From Chloroflexota bacterium (lineage in GTDB: Bacteria > Chloroflexota > Anaerolineae > Ardenticatenales > JAADHH01): a stretch of 43,796 nucleotides of DNA. The notes below the pieces were generated by a model. That model made no database searches. It was given only the letters and a program-made list of their open reading frames with translations, and was not told the origin of the DNA. Each line of letters begins with the position of its first letter. Position 1 is the stretch's first letter. Positions 1 to 8,207 of the stretch are shown here, in pieces. The stretch covers positions 1 to 43,796 of the forward strand of contig JAADHH010000101.1 in the NCBI GenBank assembly GCA_013151955.1, read 5' to 3'. Position numbers and translations under genes: made by a program.

Positions 1-23
1 AATAAAACGGGGTGGGGCGACCC

Positions 24-56
24 AGAAGTTCGACTTTTGGTAAAAGTCGAACTTCT
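24..56. repeat. 33-bp dispersed palindrome, copy 1
   Basis: Perfect inverted repeat: arms AGAAGTTCGACTTTT (24-38) and AAAAGTCGAACTTCT (42-56) around a 3-nt loop. The stem continues outward with GGGGCGA (14-20) pairing with TCGCCCC (57-63) after a CCC bulge. It has the same 15-3-15 geometry and nearly the same sequence as elements at 29348 and 38242. Its effect is unknown; it could end transcription of a gene to the left of the window. Confidence 0.8.
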
Positions 57-128
57 TCGCCCCGGAATATTGAGAAGATACGAATTTGGGGTGTCAAGGA
101 TTTCAGCCTGCCCCGACTAATACCCCCA

Positions 129-157
129 TTGACTCTTGGTTGATACCGTGTTATAAT
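129..157 (+). promoter_or_regulatory. sigma70-type promoter of CoA-transferase pair
   Basis: TTGACT (129-134), 17-nt spacer, TATAAT (152-157). Expected transcription start is near 164-165, giving a leader of about 124 nt before the ATG at 289. Confidence 0.75.
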
Positions 158-225
158 TTTTCTATCTGCCTCGTCGTGGCCATCATCTGTTGGGCTCTTC
201 GCCAGACGATCTGCCCTTTGCCGAG

Positions 226-252
226 ACCACCTGAACAGAGTGTTCAGGTGGT
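226..252 (+). promoter_or_regulatory. leader hairpin, possible attenuator or operator
   Basis: Perfect 12-bp inverted repeat, ACCACCTGAACA (226-237) and TGTTCAGGTGGT (241-252), loop GAG, followed only by TTTA. It lies inside the leader, 36 nt before the start codon. It could be an attenuator, an mRNA stabiliser or a dimeric repressor site; the sequence does not decide. Confidence 0.5.
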
Positions 253-288
253 TTACGTGTGGAAGAACTCTTAGAAAGGAGGAAAATC

Positions 289-1626
289 ATGGACGATGGG
301 CGGTCTTATTTCGACTGGACAGCCGAGACCTTCGATCCGACCAAAATCTTCCAGAAACCGGAAGCCCTGCGTGGGGTACGTGTCGTCGAGATGTGTACCC
401 TCGTGCTGGGGCCGGCTGCACCCGATTATCTGGCCGAGTTCGGTGCGGAGGTGATCAAGGTCGAGCTGCCCCCCGGCGGCGACACGATGCGCTATGTCCC
501 CCCGGAAGGTTTCTTCTGGCGCAACCTCTGCTCCGGCTTTACCCCGGTGAACCACAATAAATACCACATTGGCCTCGACTTGCACAAGGAGGAGGGGAAA
601 GAACTTTTCCGTCAGCTTGTGGCCAAGTCCGATGTGGTGGTGGAAAACCTGCGTGCCGGCGGGCTCGATTCCTTTGAACTGGGCTACCGCCAGCTCGTCG
701 AAGTCAACCCGCAACTCATCTACCTGGCAGCGAACGGCTTTGGGCAGTGGGGGCCCTTCTCAGTGGGACGCGCCTCGTACGACCTGCTGGCCCAAGCCGT
801 CAGCGGGATGGCCAGCATCACCGGCTTCCCAGGACGCTCGCCAATGAAAAATGGCATCTTCATCGGTGACTTCTTCGGCGCGTTGATGAATGACCTGGCA
901 ATTCTGGCGGCCTTGCACTACCGGGACCGAACCGGAAAGGGACAATTCATCGAGTATTCGCAGGGAGAAGGACTGGTCCGCATTCTCGATTGGACGTGGC
1001 TCTACCAGCACCTCACCGGCAAGGAACGCGAACGCTACGGGAACCGGGACGTGGCCATCAGCCCATCGGGCGTGTTCCGCTGCACCGATGGATTTGTGGC
1101 CATTGCCGCCGGCGATGACGAATCGTTCGGTAGTCTGTGCCAGGCCATGGGACAACCGGAACTGGCCCAAGATGCCCGCTTTGCTACGTTGCCGGACCGC
1201 CTACAACCAGCCAACAACGAGACCCTTTCCGCGAAAATCTCTGCTTGGGCCGGTGACAAATCCAAACAGGAACTGGACAACCTGGGCGCTGAATTCGGCT
1301 TCGCCGCTACACCGGTGACAACGGTAAAAGATCACTATGAAGACGACCATCTGCGCACGCGACGGTCGGTCTGGACATTCCAGGACCCGTTGTACGGAGA
1401 GATGACGGAGTACGGGCCGGCCCCCAAACTTTCGGAAACGCCGGGACGGTATCGCTGGCCCGCGCGACCCGTGGGGTTCCACAATGACTATGTCTTCCGC
1501 AACCTGCTCGGCCTTTCGTCCAAGCGTATACAAGCGCTCACGGAGCAGGGCGTTGTCGGCCGGTGGGCCGATCGCCCAGGAGCAAAGCCCCCCGACGATT
1601 GGCAGGGCGAAGGCCAACTCATGTAG
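289..1626 (+). CDS. class III CoA-transferase (CaiB/BaiF), catalytic-type subunit
   Basis: 445 aa, close to the usual family length. Family III enzymes move CoA between carboxylic acids through an aspartyl-CoA anhydride. The family N-terminal block (VRVVEMCTLVLGPAAPDYLAEFGAEVIKVE in parts) and the GYRQL...NPQLIY...GFGQWGP block are present. The catalytic Asp is expected in GIFIGDFF and is present as D194. The ATG at 289 is preferred over an upstream start at 259 because AGAAAGGAGG lies directly before it. The next gene is a paralog 17 bp downstream, so the two probably form a heteromeric enzyme like BbsEF or SmtAB. The substrate cannot be read from sequence: malate, benzylsuccinate, carnitine-like or other acids are all possible. 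Confidence 0.88.
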   Translation: MDDGRSYFDWTAETFDPTKIFQKPEALRGVRVVEMCTLVLGPAAPDYLAEFGAEVIKVELPPGGDTMRYVPPEGFFWRNLCSGFTPVNHNKYHIGLDLHKEEGKELFRQLVAKSDVVVENLRAGGLDSFELGYRQLVEVNPQLIYLAANGFGQWGPFSVGRASYDLLAQAVSGMASITGFPGRSPMKNGIFIGDFFGALMNDLAILAALHYRDRTGKGQFIEYSQGEGLVRILDWTWLYQHLTGKERERYGNRDVAISPSGVFRCTDGFVAIAAGDDESFGSLCQAMGQPELAQDARFATLPDRLQPANNETLSAKISAWAGDKSKQELDNLGAEFGFAATPVTTVKDHYEDDHLRTRRSVWTFQDPLYGEMTEYGPAPKLSETPGRYRWPARPVGFHNDYVFRNLLGLSSKRIQALTEQGVVGRWADRPGAKPPDDWQGEGQLM

Positions 1627-1643
1627 CAAGAGGGAGGAGAAAA

Positions 1644-2978
1644 ATGTCTACTGCAAATAAGGTTTCGTGGGGGGAATGGATTCGAGAACGGGACGATCCG
1701 ACCACAGCGGCCGGCAAACCGGAAGCGCTGGAAGACATCGTCGTGTTGGACCTGAGCCACAAGAGCATGGCCGGCGTGATTTGTTCCGCCTTCCTGGCCG
1801 AATTTGGGGCCCGCGTGATTCGCGTGGAGCCGCCTGGCGGTGATACGGCACGCTTCTTTTCCCCCTTCGGCCTGGAGCATGAGGGCACAGGCCTGGGGTA
1901 TCTTGTGGAAGGACGAAATAAGCTGCACATCACGTTGGACCTGACCCGCGAAGGTGGCCGCGCGATCCTGAAAGAACTTGCCGGACATGCCGATGTGATC
2001 GTAGAAACACACAAACCCGGCCAGATGGATAGCTGGGGCGTGGGCTACCGGCAATTGCGGGAAATCAATCCACGCTTGATCTATGTGGCACACTCCACAT
2101 ACGGCCAGTTCGGCCCGGAAGCCAAACGGCAATCGAACAAACCGGACTATGAGGTCGCCGACCAGGCCCTTTCCGGCATCCTTCATGTCACCGGCGAAAT
2201 GCCGACCGGAGAGGAACCCAAACCGTGGGAAGTGCCGACCAAGGCCGGCAACTGGTTCGGATGGTACGCGTCCGGGGCCTGGGGTGCCTTCGCCAGCCTG
2301 GCCGCTTTGCACCATCGAGAACTGAGCGGCAAGGGCCAGATGATTGACATCACCGGCAGCGAGGCGATCATGCGCTTCATGGAGGACATGATTTTGTGGT
2401 ACGAGAAGGCCGGTGTGGAACGGGGACGCATCGGGTTGCTCGACACCTCAGTTTTCCCCTACACCTTCGTCCGCTGCAAAGATGGCTTTACGATGATCGC
2501 CGGCTTCTCGGACGTCAACTTCCAGGCCTTGACCACCATTATGGGCCGGCCGGAGTTACGGCAGGACCCCCGTTTCAAGGGGTTCATAGACCGGCTACAA
2601 ATGGAAAACAAGATTGCGTTACACAGCATCGTCGAGGCGTGGTCCCAGAATTACACAGCCGACGAAATCCTGGGAATGGTGCACGACTACGTACTCAACA
2701 AGCGAGGCCCGGGGATTGTCGCTACCGGGCGGGTGAATAGCCCCACACAAACGCTGAACGAGGAACATTGGTGGAAACGGGGCGCTTTTGAGAAAGTGGA
2801 CGACCCTGTGTATGGTGAATTGACCATGCAGGGAACACCCTGGAAGATGACGGAAACCCCGCCTCGCACGAAGTGGGTTTGCCGTCCGGTCGGTGCGGAC
2901 AACGAGTTCGTCTACCTGAACTATCTGGGGTATGGCCGCGACCGCATGGCCGCCCTGAAGGAACAGGGGATTCTGTGA
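1644..2978 (+). CDS. class III CoA-transferase paralog lacking the catalytic Asp
   Basis: 444 aa, start ATG 1644 after GAGGGAGGAG. It aligns with the preceding gene throughout, e.g. GYRQLREINPRLIY against GYRQLVEVNPQLIY and AALHHRELSGKGQ against AALHYRDRTGKGQ. At the catalytic site the neighbour reads GIFIGDFFGAL and this protein reads GNWFGWYASGA without a gap, so the Asp is replaced by Trp (W207). The inference is that this is a non-catalytic partner that completes the substrate or CoA site of a heteromer, not an independent enzyme. It is co-transcribed with the first gene, and a strong palindrome follows 39 bp after the stop. Confidence 0.85.
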   Translation: MSTANKVSWGEWIRERDDPTTAAGKPEALEDIVVLDLSHKSMAGVICSAFLAEFGARVIRVEPPGGDTARFFSPFGLEHEGTGLGYLVEGRNKLHITLDLTREGGRAILKELAGHADVIVETHKPGQMDSWGVGYRQLREINPRLIYVAHSTYGQFGPEAKRQSNKPDYEVADQALSGILHVTGEMPTGEEPKPWEVPTKAGNWFGWYASGAWGAFASLAALHHRELSGKGQMIDITGSEAIMRFMEDMILWYEKAGVERGRIGLLDTSVFPYTFVRCKDGFTMIAGFSDVNFQALTTIMGRPELRQDPRFKGFIDRLQMENKIALHSIVEAWSQNYTADEILGMVHDYVLNKRGPGIVATGRVNSPTQTLNEEHWWKRGAFEKVDDPVYGELTMQGTPWKMTETPPRTKWVCRPVGADNEFVYLNYLGYGRDRMAALKEQGIL

Positions 2979-3016
2979 AGCACGCACAAAAATAAGCAAC
3001 TACCCGCCGGCGATGA

Positions 3017-3050
3017 TGAACCCCGTTCAAACCGGTTTGAACGGGGTTCA
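3017..3050 (+). terminator. 34-bp perfect palindrome, probable terminator
   Basis: Each arm is 17 nt with no loop (TGAACCCCGTTCAAACC and its complement), 39 bp after the CoA-transferase stop. There is no T-run, so it may act as a terminator, a 3' mRNA stabiliser or a cruciform. The rest of 2979-3201 shows nothing else recognisable. Confidence 0.5.
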
Positions 3051-3201
3051 CCGTCGCACAGAGGAAGTCCGTTTACAACGCACCTCGCGTACCAGGCAGC
3101 GAATTCATTTGTCGACTCGGTGTCTGTGCCGGTTTCTGTCCGGCACAGGCCTTGCCTGAACAGCGCCGCGTATGATACCCAATATCGAGGAAAAGAAACG
3201 A

Positions 3202-4572
3202 ATGGCTGAAATAACAATCGTGGGCCTGGGCCCCGGCACACCAAACCTGCTCACCGTCGAAGCACACACAACGCTGGAAACCGCGACAGAAATCTGGGTA
3301 CGCACCCGGCGCCACCCTACGGTGGCCGCCTTGCCCGGACAGGCCACAATCGAGAGCTTCGACAGCCTGTACGAAGCACATGACAGTTTCGAGGCCCTGT
3401 ACCAAGAAATCGCCACACGCGTTATTGCGCTGGGACGCCGCCCGGACGGGGTAATCTATGCCGTGCCCGGACATCCGGCCATCGGCGAAGCGTCGGTGCC
3501 GCAGATCCGCGTAGCTGCTGAGCAGGAAGGCCTCCCCGTGCGCGTCGTCGCCGGCCTCAGCTTTATCGAGCCGGCCCTGACCGCGCTCCGCATCGATGCC
3601 CTGGACAAGGGCCTGCAGATCGCCGACGCAACGGACCTGGCTGCGCACCTCTACCCTTCGCTGGACCCCGACCGGCCGGCGCTCGTTGCCCAACTCTACA
3701 GCCGCCTGGTCGCCGGCGAAGTCAAACTCACCTTGATGGCCCTCTACCCGGACGATCACCCTGTGCGCCTGGTCCAGGCCGCCGGCACAGACACCATGCG
3801 TGTCCACGACCTGCCCCTCTACGAGATCGACCGACAACCCTGGATCGACCACCTGACATCGCTCTACGTTCCACCACGGCCAGGTGCCCATTCGCTGGAA
3901 GCCTTCGCCGACGTGATCGCTCATCTCCGCGCGCCCGATGGCTGTCCCTGGGACAAAGAACAGACGCATCAAACCCTGCGCGTCGCCTTGCTCGAAGAGA
4001 CATACGAAGTGCTCAATGCGTTGGACCGCGAAGATATGGCCGACCTGCGCGAAGAACTGGGCGATCTCCTCATGCAAATTGTCATGCACGCCCAAATGGC
4101 CAGCGAGGGAAATATCTTCAACCTGGCCGACGTGATCGAAGATGTGCGCACAAAGATCGTACGCCGCCACCCCCACGTGTTTGGCGACGTACAGGTGTCG
4201 GACACCAAAGAAGTGCTCCAAAACTGGGAGCAGATCAAAGGTACCGAAGTGGGCAAAGAAGACCGCCAAAAACATCCCTTCGCCGGCATTCCCCCCGCAC
4301 TGCCGGCGCTATCCCGCGCCCAACGAATCGCCGACAAGGCCCGGCGCATGGGATGGACAGGCGAAAACCTGACCGACCGCTGGAATGCCCTGTTGGACAC
4401 ACTGGAAGTGGCCATCACATCGGTGACGAAGGAAGAGGTCGTCAGCGAAGCGGGCATCGGGGAGTGCCTGTTCGCGCTGGCAGATTGGGCCCGCCTGCGT
4501 GGCCTCGACGCGGAATCGGCCCTGCGCCGGACGAGCGATCAATTCATCACCGACTTCGAGCAAGAATCGTAG
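3202..4572 (+). CDS. tetrapyrrole methylase-MazG fusion (YabN type)
   Basis: 456 aa from ATG 3202; an in-frame ATG at 3172 would add ten residues. The N-terminal ~220 residues are a SAM-dependent methylase-like domain starting ITIVGLGPGTPN. The C-terminal ~230 residues are a MazG nucleoside triphosphate pyrophosphohydrolase, with CPWDKEQTHQTL, the LLEETYEV helix and EELGDLLMQIVMHAQMA, which supply the Glu/Asp ligands for Mg2+. MazG cleaves NTPs to NMP and PPi and acts in housecleaning; the role of the fused methylase domain is not established. This fusion is common in Gram-positives and related phyla. The gene stands alone and converges with the next gene across a repeat-rich 108-bp spacer. 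Confidence 0.9.
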   Translation: MAEITIVGLGPGTPNLLTVEAHTTLETATEIWVRTRRHPTVAALPGQATIESFDSLYEAHDSFEALYQEIATRVIALGRRPDGVIYAVPGHPAIGEASVPQIRVAAEQEGLPVRVVAGLSFIEPALTALRIDALDKGLQIADATDLAAHLYPSLDPDRPALVAQLYSRLVAGEVKLTLMALYPDDHPVRLVQAAGTDTMRVHDLPLYEIDRQPWIDHLTSLYVPPRPGAHSLEAFADVIAHLRAPDGCPWDKEQTHQTLRVALLEETYEVLNALDREDMADLREELGDLLMQIVMHAQMASEGNIFNLADVIEDVRTKIVRRHPHVFGDVQVSDTKEVLQNWEQIKGTEVGKEDRQKHPFAGIPPALPALSRAQRIADKARRMGWTGENLTDRWNALLDTLEVAITSVTKEEVVSEAGIGECLFALADWARLRGLDAESALRRTSDQFITDFEQES

Positions 4573-4634
4573 CGCAGCACGTGGAGCGTGGAGCGAGGAG
4601 CGTCGAGCGTCGGCGTCGGAACACGCAACACGTT

Positions 4635-4674
4635 CTGACGACTGACATCTGACGACTGACATCTGACTTCTGAC
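4635..4674. repeat. tandem 14-bp repeat in convergent spacer
   Basis: CTGACGACTGACAT occurs twice head-to-tail (4635-4648, 4649-4662) followed by a diverged partial unit. Just upstream (4573-4630) lies a second degenerate repeat built on GTGGAGCGTGGAGCGAGG. The same word family (GACGACTGCCATCTGAC) is in the other convergent spacer at 17891-17960. Confidence 0.75.
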
Positions 4675-4680
4675 ACCACC

Positions 4681-7600
4681 TCAGCGCACCGCTGCCAACA
4701 TTTCCTCCACCCGGTACCCTGAGTTTGCCGTTGCTTCCTGTAATCTTTCCACGACACCAAAACAGGCGACGATTTCCTCGGCGGCGTCGCGCGCCGGCCG
4801 CCGACGACCGGCAAGCGTGGTAACCACTGCCTGCAAGAATCCCCACCAGATAAGTTCCTCAAGGCATTCTTGGTTGAACCACAAAACACCCTGATAGCGA
4901 TTGACCTGGAGAAACTGTTGTCCATCGCCATCTTGCAGCCAGCCGGCGAGCACCTGGTAGGCGCTCGGCTCGGGGGGGCGGATTTGCGCATGTCCGGCTT
5001 CATCCTCGCCGCGCGCAGGCGCTGGCGGTTTCATCCCATGCGTGGTGAGCAACCTGATCAGGGCCACGGCCCGCCAGGACGCCGGCTCATCGAGGCCGAG
5101 ATCGCGGAGCACACCGGCGACGATCTTGCCGAAAAGCCATTCGTCGATCCAACTTCGACTCTGCTGCGCGAAGCCGGCTTCACCCGCCACCCTGCCCAGC
5201 GAATGGACAAACAACCAGCCAAACATCGCGCCCCACGTCGCCGGGCTGTCGTCCAGCCGGCCTTGCAAATATTGCGCCGCAGACCGGAAGCGTTCCAGGG
5301 TCTCGGCCGGCAGATCGGCCTGCGCAAAGCGGTCTTCCAACACGGGCAACTGCAACGTGACCTCCAACTGATGCCGAATGTCGCGTGTTGTCGCCTGCAC
5401 ATCACCTTCGCCATTCGTGAACCGTTTGATCTCGCTGAGCAGGGTGGTGACTTTCCCTTCCACTTCATCCAGCAGTGCGCGCCGGCTCTCGAAATCACCA
5501 GCGGGGTCGGTTTGCTTCGCTTCCATCAGCCGGCGGAAGAGGTCGGCGTTGACAAGCTCTTTGAAGGGGTAGTGAACCGGTTGCAGGAAGACTTCCTGCA
5601 AGGCCTCCTCCATGCTGGGCACACCCCGGCCATTCAGGTACGCGGCCAGGTGTGCATACTGGTGCCAGGCGTTGTCCTCTGTTTCGCGGAAATCGAGGAA
5701 CACGTGGCACTGGTACGCTCCCAGTTCCACGTACAATCCCTTGTCCCACAACGCCTTGCTATTCCGCAGATATTCCAATCCCGTCCGGTGATCCCGAAAG
5801 ATGCAAAAGTAGTTGGCGTCGTTGTGCAATCCCAGCGCGTCACCAAGCGTCTTGCGTATCAGCCGGCGCGCGCCGTCCGGGCCCTCCTTCGCGGAGTAGG
5901 CCACCGAGTTTCGCACCCACCCCCTGGCCGAGGCATAGCGATTGTGGTAAACGACCAGCGAATGCTCCTCGCCGGCGCGATTGGAATAGACAAACACATC
6001 CTCGTTGACGGTTCCTGCCTCTGTGAAGAAATCGTACAACAAAAAGTTCGCCACGTCCGCAAAGAGATAGCGGCGGTGCAGCAACGGAAAAATCTCCCGT
6101 TCGTGACGTTGTACCAGCCATTCGTCGGGCCGCTCATCCCAAAACGCCCGGCGATATTCCATCCCATACTTTTCCGTGAATCCTTCAATTTGGCCGTGAC
6201 CGAACATCGGCAAACCGGGCAAGGTGACCAGCATTGTGCTGATGCCAAAATACTTATCGCCCTTGCCGAATTGGGCTACGGCCGTCTCCTCGTCCGGGTT
6301 ATTCATGAAATTCACGAAACGTTTGAGAATCTCCGGATCGAATTCGAGCGTTTTCTTCATCACGGTGCGGTATTTGGCATTGTCTTCATCCCGCAACATG
6401 TTCATGAAGGCGCTGTTATAAACGCGGTGCATGCCCAGTGTGCGCACGAAGTAGCCTTCCAGCAACCAAAAGGCTTCGGCCAGCAAAAGCGTGTCCGGGG
6501 CCTCTTCGGCCACCCGATCCACCACCTCGCGCCAGAACTCGTGCGGCATTTCGGCATTGAATTGGGCCTTCGTCAGGCCGTGGTCGGCACGCGAGGGGAT
6601 GGCCCCGCCTGTGCCCGGCTCCGGGAACCAGAGTCTCTGGTAGTGCTGCCGGGTCAAGGTCATGGCCGCATCGAAACGGATGACCGGAGATTTGCGCGCC
6701 ACACGCAAGATCTCCTGGATCACGGCTTCGCGCACCTCCGGCTTCAGATAATTCAACTGCGCGGTATCGTTCCAGGGCATGCTGGTGCCATCGTTGCCGT
6801 GATAGACGTATTGCTCCTGACCCGTCCAGCGGTCCACCCGCTTGAACACGACGGCCGCGTCACTGCGGGTGTAGTAGTGGTCCTCCAGGAAAATCCCAAC
6901 GCGCTCATCTGTCGAAAGGTCTGGCCCATTGAACGTGTAGGACGGGAAGGGGCTGTAATCCAAAGATACGAACCAGTCGGGGTGTTCTACCACCCAGCGG
7001 GAATAGATGCCAACATGGTTGGGCACCATGTCGGTTGCCAGCCGCAGGCCTCGAGACCAGGCACGATTTTTCAGGTCCTGATAGGCTTCCTCACCGCCCA
7101 GATCCGCCGCGACCTGATAATCGAACAGGGAATAGGCCGAGGCCACCGCCTGGGGATTGCCGCACATCTGCTTGATCCGCTGCGAGGCCGGACTACGTTC
7201 CCAGAGACCAATGAGCCACAGTCCGCCAAACCCCCACCGGGCCAACGTATCAAGCTCTTCATCGGGAATCTGGTCCAGGCGCGTGATTGAGCGCCGGTAC
7301 TTCTTGGAGAGTTGGTCCAACCACACATAGGCGTTCTTGGCCATCAGCACGAGGCGCGGCATCCAATCGCGATCTGCGCTGAAGCGTTCCTCCGCCAGGT
7401 CGAGGCCGCTGAAGTCGTACATTTGGGCGGGGCCCGGCCCACGCAGCCCCAGTTTCTCTTCTTCCTTGATCAGGTCCAAACTGCCCAGCAGGCGATAGAG
7501 ATAGCGGCCCAGCAAAAAGCCCCACTTTTCCCGGATGTATTCCAACTGTCCCGCGAGGGAGTGTGGCACAGCCTGCGCCGGTTCGCGCAGCATGTCCACC

Positions 7601-8199
7601 AGGTTCTGGTCATCGGGGCCAAAGGTGGGTTGCGTATCGAGGAAGTCGTGCAAACTTGCGATCAGTTCATGGTAAGCCGTGTCCTTCTCCAGGCTCACAT
7701 CGTTGAATAACTCCCGGTAGGGAGCGAATGCCGGATTCGCATTGGCCAACCACAGCAGGAGCATCTCTTCCAAGGCGATCTGCCGGTGGGGGATACCGTC
7801 ACTTTCGCCTGCCAGGTAAGCGTCAACCGCAATCTCCCGGCGATAGACGGCGACCGGTGGGAACTCGTGCGTGAATCTGCGCAGGGCCTCGTCAACGGCT
7901 TTCTCTCCCACCTTTTGGTCAAGCCAGGCCAGCGCCTGGGGCATGAGTTGGGGATTCTTCTGCTGACGATACAGCGCCACAATGAAGTGATCGATTTCGT
8001 CAATCAGGCCCATCGCGTTTATCTGGCCGGCGCGCACCGTCTGTTCGGGGAATCGCAGCAAATCGTGTTTGTCGTTGATTCTCTGGGCCAGGATTCTCGC
8101 CGCGTGAAAGTTGGCAAAGACCACGTTGCCGTGCAACGAGAACAACGTTTCGTCAACTTGATAGCGATCCCGCGCCGCACGCGAGATGTGGAATTCCAT
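4681..8199 (-). CDS. very large GH13-like (alpha-amylase clan) protein
   Basis: 1172 aa from ATG 8199, 8 bp after the fabF stop. The middle third is a TIM-barrel amylase fold with all four conserved regions: DMVPNH (D390, H395), RFDAAM with nucleophile D510, LLLAEAFW with acid/base E575, and NNPDEE with D636. All three catalytic acids are present, so it should act on an alpha-glucan or related glycoside by hydrolysis or transfer. About 300 helical residues precede the barrel and about 400 follow the barrel core; I recognise no domain in either. There is no signal peptide, so it is cytoplasmic. It is the last gene of a run with plsX and fabF, an odd setting for glycogen metabolism. Substrate unknown. 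Confidence 0.75.
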   Translation of the reverse strand: MEFHISRAARDRYQVDETLFSLHGNVVFANFHAARILAQRINDKHDLLRFPEQTVRAGQINAMGLIDEIDHFIVALYRQQKNPQLMPQALAWLDQKVGEKAVDEALRRFTHEFPPVAVYRREIAVDAYLAGESDGIPHRQIALEEMLLLWLANANPAFAPYRELFNDVSLEKDTAYHELIASLHDFLDTQPTFGPDDQNLVDMLREPAQAVPHSLAGQLEYIREKWGFLLGRYLYRLLGSLDLIKEEEKLGLRGPGPAQMYDFSGLDLAEERFSADRDWMPRLVLMAKNAYVWLDQLSKKYRRSITRLDQIPDEELDTLARWGFGGLWLIGLWERSPASQRIKQMCGNPQAVASAYSLFDYQVAADLGGEEAYQDLKNRAWSRGLRLATDMVPNHVGIYSRWVVEHPDWFVSLDYSPFPSYTFNGPDLSTDERVGIFLEDHYYTRSDAAVVFKRVDRWTGQEQYVYHGNDGTSMPWNDTAQLNYLKPEVREAVIQEILRVARKSPVIRFDAAMTLTRQHYQRLWFPEPGTGGAIPSRADHGLTKAQFNAEMPHEFWREVVDRVAEEAPDTLLLAEAFWLLEGYFVRTLGMHRVYNSAFMNMLRDEDNAKYRTVMKKTLEFDPEILKRFVNFMNNPDEETAVAQFGKGDKYFGISTMLVTLPGLPMFGHGQIEGFTEKYGMEYRRAFWDERPDEWLVQRHEREIFPLLHRRYLFADVANFLLYDFFTEAGTVNEDVFVYSNRAGEEHSLVVYHNRYASARGWVRNSVAYSAKEGPDGARRLIRKTLGDALGLHNDANYFCIFRDHRTGLEYLRNSKALWDKGLYVELGAYQCHVFLDFRETEDNAWHQYAHLAAYLNGRGVPSMEEALQEVFLQPVHYPFKELVNADLFRRLMEAKQTDPAGDFESRRALLDEVEGKVTTLLSEIKRFTNGEGDVQATTRDIRHQLEVTLQLPVLEDRFAQADLPAETLERFRSAAQYLQGRLDDSPATWGAMFGWLFVHSLGRVAGEAGFAQQSRSWIDEWLFGKIVAGVLRDLGLDEPASWRAVALIRLLTTHGMKPPAPARGEDEAGHAQIRPPEPSAYQVLAGWLQDGDGQQFLQVNRYQGVLWFNQECLEELIWWGFLQAVVTTLAGRRRPARDAAEEIVACFGVVERLQEATANSGYRVEEMLAAVR

Positions 8200-8207
8200 G
8201 CTTGCGC

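Noticed and set aside
4573-4680. Tandem repeats considered as a CRISPR array
   Set aside because: Units are 14 bp with no spacers, and no cas genes occur in the window.
4870-7290. 806-codon open frame on the plus strand
   Set aside because: It is wholly antisense to the GH13-like gene, whose four conserved regions are intact; the translation has no recognisable domain and is a by-product of GC-rich codons.
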